The notes beneath the pieces were generated by a model. It did no database searches. It worked only from the letters and a program-made list of their open reading frames with translations, and was not told where the DNA came from. Positions 56,225 to 64,000 of a stretch of DNA of 64,000 nucleotides are shown here, piece by piece (the stretch's first letter is position 1; every line of letters begins with the position of its first letter). Origin of the DNA: an uncultured Paracoccaceae bacterium. Its GTDB lineage: Bacteria > Pseudomonadota > Alphaproteobacteria > Rhodobacterales > Rhodobacteraceae. The stretch spans positions 15,791 through 79,790 of the forward strand of contig CALFSV010000015.1 of NCBI GenBank assembly GCA_937916485.1, read 5' to 3'. The position numbers were made by a program, and so were the translations under genes.

Positions 56225-56301
56225 GGGCCTGTAGCTCAATTGGTTAGAGCAAACCGCTCATAACGGTTTGGTTGGGGGTTCAAGTCCCTCCGGGCCTACC
56301 A
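56225..56301 (+). tRNA. tRNA with CAT anticodon, most likely tRNA-Ile2 (lysidine-modified)
   Basis: A 77-nt cloverleaf with encoded CCA. The anticodon loop CTCATAA (CAT at 56259-56261) is closed by AACCG/CGGTT. The acceptor has C4-G69 and C5-G68 and discriminator A73, features recognised by TilS, so I favour Ile2 over elongator Met. The first pair is a G1-U72 wobble, which is unusual. Confidence 0.85.
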
Positions 56302-56543
56302 CTGCTCGACTTCACCGGCCACGCGGGACTGTGCCGACTGTGCGAATCCTCCATCAGCATCGAAGCACTCCGTCAACGTCGGATGTCGCCCTGCAGCAGA
56401 CGTCGCGTGCGGCGCCGCACCACTGACGGTGATACTGTTTAGAATGGCCCGGGCATGTCCCGCTCCGGTCAGAACAGACTAGCCAGCCGGTGCAAAGCAC
56501 ATCACTCTTGCCCTGACAACCGACGCATTGGGGGAGCAGCGCA

Positions 56544-58274
56544 ATGACCAAAACCTACAAGGACCTTCGCAGCGCCCGTTGGTTTGCGCCCAATGACCTG
56601 CGATCGATGGGCCATCGCAGCCGCGCCATGCAGATGGGTCTTGATCCGTCCGACTGGGACGGCAAGCCGGTCATTGCGATCATCAACACATGGTCCGACC
56701 TGTCGCCCTGTCACCATCACCTCAAGGATCGGGCCGAATGGGTGAAACGCGGCATCCTTCAGGCAGGCGGGATGCCCGCCGAGCTTCCGGTGCAGGACTT
56801 TTCCGAACAGTTCCTCAAGCCGACCTCGATGCTTTACCGCAACATGGGGGCGATGGAGGTGGAAGAGACCCTGCGCTCTCATCCCGTCGACGGCGTGGTT
56901 CTGATGGGGGGCTGCGACAAGTCCACCCCGGCCCTTGTCATGGGGGCGGTGTCGATGGGCCTGCCCTTTATCTTCATGCCCGCGGGCGCAATGCTGCGCG
57001 GCAACTACGCGGGTGAAACGCTTGGGTCCGGCACCGACGTCTGGAAGTATTGGGACGAGCGGCGGGCGGGCACTATCGACAAGGCCCAGTGGGACGGGGT
57101 GCAGGGCGGCATTGCACGCAGCTATGGCACCTGCATGACCATGGGCACGGCATCGACCATGATGTCGATTGCCGAGGGCTTTGGCCTTTGCCTGCCCGGC
57201 GCCAGCTCTATCCCTGCCCCGGATGCCAGCCACAAACGCATGGCCGCCGCCTGCGGCCGCCGGGCCGTCGAAATGGTCTGGGAGGATCTGACCCCGAACC
57301 GGATCATCACCCCGCAAAGCACCAGAAACGCCGTGACGGTCGCCATGGCGACAGGCTGTTCCACCAACGCCATCATCCACCTGATCGCCATGGCACGCCG
57401 CGCCGGGGTGCCCCTGACCCTTGATGATCTGGACGCCATCGGGCGGACTACCCCGGTCATTGCCAACATCCGTCCCTCGGGCAAAGACTACCTGATGGAA
57501 GATTTCTTCTACGCCGGTGGCCTGCCTGCCCTGATGAAGGAACTGGGCGACAAGCTGGATCTGTCTGTCACCACCGTAACGGGCAAGACGCTGGGCGAGG
57601 ATATCGCCCCCGCCCGGACCTATAACAGCGATGTCATCCGGCCTTTGACCAACCCGGTCTATCACGAAGGCTCATTGGCGGTGCTCAAGGGCAACCTTGC
57701 GCCCGACGGAGCCGTCATCAAGCCCGCCGCCTGCGATCCCAAATTCTACACCCATTCCGGCCCTGCCATCGTGGCCGACAGCTATGCCGAGCTGAAGCGG
57801 ATCATCGACGACGAAGACCATCCAATGACGCCCGACCATGTTCTGGTTCTGCGCAACGCCGGGCCGCAGGGCGGACCGGGGATGCCTGAATGGGGCATGC
57901 TGCCGATGCCGAAATCGCTCTTGAAGCGGGGATATCGCGACATGATGCGCCTGTCCGACGCCCGGATGTCTGGCACAAGCTATGGCGCCTGCATCCTGCA
58001 CGTCGCCCCCGAGGCCTATATCGGCGGGCCGCTGGCCTTGATCGAGGATGGCGACATCATCGAGATGGACATCCCCAACCGGTCATTGCGGGTGAACCTG
58101 TCCGAGCATGAGTTGGCCGCACGCCGCGCCCGGTGGACCCCGCCGCCTCCGCGCTATGAACGGGGCTATGGCTGGATCTTCGCCAAGCATATCGAACAGG
58201 CCGACAAGGGCTGTGACTTTGATTTCCTGCGCACGGGATTCGGCGCTGCTGTGCCAGAGCCGGAAATCAACTAG
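56544..58274 (+). CDS. IlvD/Edd family dehydratase, L-arabonate dehydratase-like
   Basis: 576 aa Fe-S dehydratase. LRSARWFAPNDLRSMGHRSR at the N-terminus is typical of sugar-acid (arabonate/xylonate/fuconate) dehydratases rather than IlvD or Edd. Cluster cysteines are in LSPCHHH near residue 56, GGCDKSTPA near 124 and SYGTCMTMGTAST near 193. The C-terminal SLRVNLSEHELAARRARWTP is normal. The likely reaction is dehydration of a C5/C6 sugar acid to a 2-keto-3-deoxy acid; the exact sugar is open. GGGGGAG precedes ATG 56544. No sugar transporter or aldolase lies beside it, so context does not settle the substrate. Confidence 0.85.
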   Translation: MTKTYKDLRSARWFAPNDLRSMGHRSRAMQMGLDPSDWDGKPVIAIINTWSDLSPCHHHLKDRAEWVKRGILQAGGMPAELPVQDFSEQFLKPTSMLYRNMGAMEVEETLRSHPVDGVVLMGGCDKSTPALVMGAVSMGLPFIFMPAGAMLRGNYAGETLGSGTDVWKYWDERRAGTIDKAQWDGVQGGIARSYGTCMTMGTASTMMSIAEGFGLCLPGASSIPAPDASHKRMAAACGRRAVEMVWEDLTPNRIITPQSTRNAVTVAMATGCSTNAIIHLIAMARRAGVPLTLDDLDAIGRTTPVIANIRPSGKDYLMEDFFYAGGLPALMKELGDKLDLSVTTVTGKTLGEDIAPARTYNSDVIRPLTNPVYHEGSLAVLKGNLAPDGAVIKPAACDPKFYTHSGPAIVADSYAELKRIIDDEDHPMTPDHVLVLRNAGPQGGPGMPEWGMLPMPKSLLKRGYRDMMRLSDARMSGTSYGACILHVAPEAYIGGPLALIEDGDIIEMDIPNRSLRVNLSEHELAARRARWTPPPPRYERGYGWIFAKHIEQADKGCDFDFLRTGFGAAVPEPEIN

Positions 58275-58289
58275 CTCTGGCAAGTGGTT

Positions 58290-58317
58290 GGTCCGGGCGG
58301 AAAAAACCGCCCGGACC
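58290..58317. terminator. Strong hairpin between the convergent dehydratase and katG genes
   Basis: GGTCCGGGCGG and CCGCCCGGACC form a perfect eleven-pair stem with an A6 loop. No long T-run follows on either strand (TTAG on plus), but the stem is strong and centred between converging stops, so it is a probable bidirectional terminator. Confidence 0.72.
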
Positions 58318-58324
58318 TTAGATA

Positions 58325-60517
<2,193 letters not shown>

Positions 60518-60574
60518 TCACTGAACAGACCGCCACACGCCGAGCGATCCGAGGCCGTTCTAACCATCTCCGAC

Positions 60575-60612
60575 GATAGAGGCCAATTGAGTATTCTTAC
60601 CTCTGTGATAAG
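60575..60612. promoter_or_regulatory. Likely OxyR operator region between katG and oxyR
   Basis: The 115-bp gap has an AT-richer core with GATAG at 60575-60579 and an inverted pair AGAGG (60578-60582)/CCTCT (60600-60604), ending in GTGATAAG. This loosely follows the ATAG-N7-spaced pattern of OxyR sites. The divergent katG/oxyR arrangement makes OxyR binding here very likely; the exact base contacts are not certain. Confidence 0.4.
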
Positions 60613-60620
60613 TTCTGCAA

Positions 60621-61541
60621 ATGATTGGACTGACACTCAAACACCTCAGATACTTCGACGCGCTGGCGCGACAGCAGCATTTTGGCCGGGCCGCTGAAGC
60701 CTGCGCCATCTCGCAGCCTGCCTTGTCGCTTCAGATCAAGGAGTTGGAAGGTATGCTTGGGGCGCCGCTGGTTGAGCGGAGCGCCCGGCAGATCCGGTTA
60801 ACCGCCATGGGTGAAGAGTTCCTGCGCCGCACCCGCCCCATACTTCTTGCCGTGGAAGAGCTTGAGGATCTGGCCCGCGCCTCAAAAGGTCCGCTAAGCG
60901 GCCGCCTGCGGCTCGGCATCATTCCGACAGTCGCCCCCTACCTGCTGCCCGAGATCATCACGGCCGTCTCGCAGCGGTTCCCCGATCTTGAGCTGGAACT
61001 GCGCGAATCCGTGACGCGCACGCTCATAGATGACCTACTGGATTCGCGTCTGGACGTGGCCATCGTGGCCTTGCCGATCTCGGAACCTGCGCTGCGGGAA
61101 TTTGCATTGTTCTCAGAGGACTTTGTGCTGGTCCGCCCGCCTGAAGACGCGGCCAAGCCGGTCCCCAACGCCGACATGCTACAGGCCATGCGCCTTTTGC
61201 TGCTGGAAGAAGGGCATTGTTTTCGCGATCAGGCCCTGTCGTTCTGCAAGGTAACCGACAAGCAACCCCGTCAGGTGATGGAGGGCAGTTCGCTGTCCAC
61301 CCTCGTCCAGATGGTCAGCTCCGGGCTTGGTGTCACGTTGATCCCTGAAATGGCCCTCGCGCTTGAGACCCGGTCGGCGGATGTCGCGGTCGCGCGGTTT
61401 CCCGCCCCCGGTCCGTCGCGAACGATCGGGATGGTCTGGCGCAAGACCAACCCCCTGTCCGAACAGTTGATGCAGATCGGCGCGATCGTGCGCGGGGTTG
61501 GTCAGGCCAAGCGCGACACCATCATCAGCACCAGGTTCTGA
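60621..61541 (+). CDS. oxyR: OxyR hydrogen-peroxide regulator
   Basis: 306 aa LysR-type protein. The N-terminal winged helix reads LTLKHLRYFDALARQQHFGR with ISQPALSLQIKELE. The redox pair is in LLLLEEGHCFRDQALSFC near residues 195-210, matching Cys199/Cys208 of E. coli OxyR in spacing and surroundings. Peroxide forms the disulfide and activates katG and others. Convergent end with the EnvZ-like kinase, 29 bp apart. Confidence 0.95.
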   Translation: MIGLTLKHLRYFDALARQQHFGRAAEACAISQPALSLQIKELEGMLGAPLVERSARQIRLTAMGEEFLRRTRPILLAVEELEDLARASKGPLSGRLRLGIIPTVAPYLLPEIITAVSQRFPDLELELRESVTRTLIDDLLDSRLDVAIVALPISEPALREFALFSEDFVLVRPPEDAAKPVPNADMLQAMRLLLLEEGHCFRDQALSFCKVTDKQPRQVMEGSSLSTLVQMVSSGLGVTLIPEMALALETRSADVAVARFPAPGPSRTIGMVWRKTNPLSEQLMQIGAIVRGVGQAKRDTIISTRF

Positions 61542-61570
61542 ACGGCAAAGCCGCCGCTGCCGCCCCAACG

Positions 61571-62899
61571 CTAGCGTGCGATCACCAGATCGGCTTTCAG
61601 CCCGCCGAGCGATGAACTGGTCCCCAGCCGCAGCATCCCGCCGTGGGTCCTGGCGATATCGGCCACGATGGCAAGCCCGAGGCCAACGCCCAGCCCCCTG
61701 TCCTGATTGCGGGCGGGATCAAGGCGGGTAAAGGGGCGCATCGCCTCTTCTCTTTGGTCCGCCGGGATACCGGGACCGTTGTCCTCGACCGAAAATCGCA
61801 ACGACTTTTCTCCAATGGCCAGGGTCACCTCAGCGCAGGTGCCATAGCGCAAGGCATTGCCGATCAGGTTGTCCAGCGCCCGACGAATGGCGAGGGGCCG
61901 CAAAGGCACCGGTCCGTTCAGAAGGCCCAGGCCCACGACGCCGCCCAAGCTGGCCGCCTGCGCCGCTCTTCGGGCATTTTCGACCACTTCTGTGATCAGG
62001 GCGACGGGGTCGGTCGGGATCAGCTCGTCACCCGCATCGCCCTTGGCAAAATCGAGGAAACCATCGACGAGGCGCTCCATATCCTCGACATCGCGGATCA
62101 GAGGCCCGGCCTCGGCATCGTCCATCAGGGAAAGGCTCAGTCGCATCCGGGTCAACGGGGTCCGCAAATCGTGACTGACGCCCGACAGCATCATGGTCCG
62201 CGCCTGGGTCTGGCGTTCGATCCTTGCGCGCATCTCCATGAAGGCCGTTCCCGCCGCCCGCACCTCGATCGCGCCAGAGGGGTGATAGGGCACGATCCTG
62301 CCCTTGCCGTACTCCGCCGCCGCCGCAGCCATCAGCTTGATCGGGCGCAGTTGGTTGCGCAGGAAAACATAGGCGATCACCGTCATCAGCCCCCCAAGCA
62401 CAACCATCAGGACAAGCAGTTGGTGCGGATTGGAGGCCGACAACCTGATCCGATCAAAGGTGATCCGCATCGGCCCATAGGGCAGGTCGAGCCACAGGTC
62501 GACGGTCCGGTCATCGACCAGTTGCAGAATGACAAGCTCTGGTACACCTCGCCTTAGCAATTCGTCGACGGCCTGCCCGGACAGATCGTAAAAGCGCCGA
62601 TAATCCGACGCAGGAACGTCCGCCGCCGGAAGGGTCACGTCAAGGTCCAGCGGACCGGCGATGGCAAGGGCCGCGGCCTGAGCCGATGGCAGATCCGGGG
62701 CGGCGTTCACCGTGTCGATGAGGTAGCGCAACTCGAGCACCACAGACCGGGTCATCTGCCGCGTCACCCCATCGAAATGGCGCTGGATAAAGCTGACCGA
62801 GATGACAAGCTGCAGGGTAACGACGGGCAAAACAAGAATCGCAAGCGCCCGCCCATATAGGCCGCGAGGGAGATAACGCTTGAGCCAGCCGAATTTCAT
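61571..62899 (-). CDS. EnvZ-like sensor histidine kinase
   Basis: 442 aa. Membrane helices near residues 15-40 and 165-185 flank a short periplasmic domain. HAMP follows (LRPIKLMAAAAAEYGKG), then H-box MLSGVSHDLRTPLTRMRLSL near 240 (EnvZ/OmpR type), N-box DNLIGNALRYG near 345, G1 DNGPGIP near 377 and G2 GLGVGLGLAIV near 410. No response regulator gene is adjacent in the window, so it is an orphan here; its partner is likely an OmpR-like protein elsewhere. Confidence 0.87.
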   Translation of the reverse strand: MKFGWLKRYLPRGLYGRALAILVLPVVTLQLVISVSFIQRHFDGVTRQMTRSVVLELRYLIDTVNAAPDLPSAQAAALAIAGPLDLDVTLPAADVPASDYRRFYDLSGQAVDELLRRGVPELVILQLVDDRTVDLWLDLPYGPMRITFDRIRLSASNPHQLLVLMVVLGGLMTVIAYVFLRNQLRPIKLMAAAAAEYGKGRIVPYHPSGAIEVRAAGTAFMEMRARIERQTQARTMMLSGVSHDLRTPLTRMRLSLSLMDDAEAGPLIRDVEDMERLVDGFLDFAKGDAGDELIPTDPVALITEVVENARRAAQAASLGGVVGLGLLNGPVPLRPLAIRRALDNLIGNALRYGTCAEVTLAIGEKSLRFSVEDNGPGIPADQREEAMRPFTRLDPARNQDRGLGVGLGLAIVADIARTHGGMLRLGTSSSLGGLKADLVIAR

Positions 62900-62941
62900 C
62901 TTTCAAGGCTACAGGGCCGCGCACGGCAGGGAAAGAGAGCG

Positions 62942-63868
62942 ATGGACATGACGGCGCCCCCGATTGCAGGCGAAGCCGTCTGGCTTGACCCCTTGTTGCG
63001 CCGGGTTCTGGCCCCGAACCCTTCGCCCATGACCTATTGGGGGACGAACTCCTACCTCCTTGGATCAGACGCCGGCCTGTGTGTGATCGACCCTGGACCG
63101 GACGAACCTGCCCATCTGGCGGCCCTTCTGGCGGCCATCGGCCCTGCCCCGGTCAGCCACATCGTTGTGACCCACAGCCACAAGGACCACTCGCCCCTTG
63201 CCCGTCCGCTGGCGGCGGCAACGGGCGCGCCGGTCTTGGCCTTTGGCGATGCCACCGCCGGGCGGAGCGCGATCATGGCAAAACTGGTCGAGGGCGGTCT
63301 GACCGGCGGCGGCGAAGGCATCGACTACGCCTTTGCCCCCGACATCGTCGTGGCCGATGCCGACCGGATTACAGGTGCCGACTGGCAGCTTGATGTCATC
63401 CACACGCCTGGCCACCTGGGCAACCACATCTGCCTGCGCTGGGAGGACCAGATGTTCACCGGCGATCATGTGATGGGCTGGGCCAGTTCCCTCGTCTCGC
63501 CCCCCGACGGGGATCTGACGCAGTTCATGGCCTCTTGCGCCCGTCTGCAAAAGGAACAGGTCCGGATCTACCACCCGGGCCACGGAGAACCGGTCGAAGA
63601 TCCAGCCGGAAGGCTCGACTGGTTGATCAACCACCGGATCGGACGAGAAGACCAAATCCTTGACGTCCTGGGCAGCGCGCCGGGTGCCTTGACGGTGAGC
63701 GACCTGACCAAGGCCATCTACCACGATGCCCCCCCAGGATTGCAGCAGGCCGCCGCCCGCAACGTCCTGGCCCATCTCATTGATCTGATTGGTCGAAACC
63801 GGATCAAGGCCGATCTGCCCCTGTCTGCCACCAGTCGTTTCAGCCCGGTCCAAAATTCAGTTCAATAA
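62942..63868 (+). CDS. MBL-fold metallohydrolase (LACTB2-like)
   Basis: 308 aa. Metal motif THSHKDHSPLARPL near residue 77 (H-x-H-x-D-H), then HTPGHLGNHICLR near 155, MFTGDHVMGWASSLV near 175 and HPGHGEPV near 215 complete the binuclear zinc site. The C-terminal winged-helix-like tail (TVSDLTKAIY) is typical of LACTB2 relatives, some of which are RNA endonucleases and others hydrolases. Substrate unknown. Divergent from the EnvZ-like kinase over 42 bp. Confidence 0.85.
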   Translation: MDMTAPPIAGEAVWLDPLLRRVLAPNPSPMTYWGTNSYLLGSDAGLCVIDPGPDEPAHLAALLAAIGPAPVSHIVVTHSHKDHSPLARPLAAATGAPVLAFGDATAGRSAIMAKLVEGGLTGGGEGIDYAFAPDIVVADADRITGADWQLDVIHTPGHLGNHICLRWEDQMFTGDHVMGWASSLVSPPDGDLTQFMASCARLQKEQVRIYHPGHGEPVEDPAGRLDWLINHRIGREDQILDVLGSAPGALTVSDLTKAIYHDAPPGLQQAAARNVLAHLIDLIGRNRIKADLPLSATSRFSPVQNSVQ

Positions 63869-63924
63869 AATCGCAAACCCCACTGGACGCGGGTCAGGGG
63901 CGTTGCTATACGGCGCATCGGTGT

Positions 63925-63999
63925 TCCGGCGTAGCTCAGCGGTAGAGCAGTTGACTGTTAATCAATTGGTCGTAGGTTCGATCCCTACCGCCGGAGCCA
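63925..63999 (+). tRNA. tRNA-Asn (anticodon GTT)
   Basis: A 75-nt cloverleaf with encoded CCA: acceptor TCCGGCG/CGCCGGA, discriminator G, D-arm TAGCTCAGCGGTAGAGCA, anticodon loop CTGTTAA with GTT at 63957-63959, T-arm GTAGGTTCGATCCCTAC. It ends one base before the window edge. A TATACG -10-like hexamer lies upstream. Confidence 0.96.
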
Positions 64000-64000
64000 A

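Noticed and set aside
56544..58274. Dihydroxy-acid dehydratase (ilvD) or 6-phosphogluconate dehydratase (edd)
   Set aside because: The N-terminal LRSARWFAPNDLRSMGHRSR block is characteristic of the sugar-acid dehydratase branch, and there is no ilv or eda neighbour.
60587..60614. oxyR promoter TTGAGT-16 bp-TAAGTT
   Set aside because: The -10 would end only six bases before the start codon, forcing an almost leaderless mRNA; I did not list it as a supported promoter.

Overview
The window is chromosomal DNA from an alphaproteobacterium of the Rhodobacterales (Roseobacter group). The evidence is the gene content and protein style: a CckA hybrid kinase, an alphaproteobacterial Fur/Mur, the F1-ATPase zeta inhibitor (DUF1476), a MttB-family methyltransferase, an RNase E whose S1 domain carries a long acidic insert, high GC, and intergenic GATATTTTTGGCGAGATGA-type repeats. 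Nearly all of it is core genome. I see no prophage, insertion sequence, CRISPR array or conjugative element.

Layout. 1-6.8 kb: 5' part of cckA, rsmB, guaB, then divergently a RACo-type corrinoid activator. 7-12 kb: tRNA-Gly, a fatty-acid desaturase and the zwf-pgl-pgi operon, with a LacI-type palindrome next to the zwf start. 12-20 kb: an HNH nuclease; a tightly overlapping operon cbiD-cobK-alkA-desaturase-esterase; divergent cobA and cobB; an MFS carrier. 20-26 kb: a phytoene-synthase-like gene, cimA, cysS (with a possible Cys-rich leader peptide), DUF1697, YjbR, and a VOC protein divergent from soxR across a SoxR-type promoter. 26-37 kb: aminotransferase, TPM protein, MttB-family methyltransferase with a structured leader, anmK/tyrS, a FemAB-like protein, fur/mur, a DMT carrier, eno and a cupin. 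38-47 kb: rne with a long leader, dctD-dctB, and a purine cluster purC-purS-(alcohol dehydrogenase)-purQ. 47-52 kb: zeta inhibitor, homocysteine methyltransferase module, radical SAM protein, corrinoid protein, a small membrane protein, YbjQ and DUF1638. 52-64 kb: sufE, a lipoprotein, rnd, purM-purN, tRNA-Ile2, a sugar-acid dehydratase, katG/oxyR, an EnvZ-like kinase, an MBL hydrolase and tRNA-Asn.

The most coherent system is B12 chemistry. Cobalamin synthesis genes (cobA, cobB, cbiD, cobK) share the window with a homocysteine methyltransferase module, a free corrinoid-binding protein and a RACo-like reductive activator. Together these look like a methionine synthase split into separate polypeptides; the pterin-binding part is not in the window. 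A MttB-family enzyme would be a second corrinoid user. DUF1638, YbjQ and a two-helix membrane protein are translationally coupled directly downstream of the corrinoid gene and are the least understood part.

Other notable points are a DctD that lacks the GAFTGA loop, a Cys-rich leader ORF before cysS, a 19-bp-spacer SoxR promoter in front of a glyoxalase-fold gene, a four-codon ORF that duplicates the start of the MttB gene, and tandem 15-nt repeats in a FemAB-like gene.
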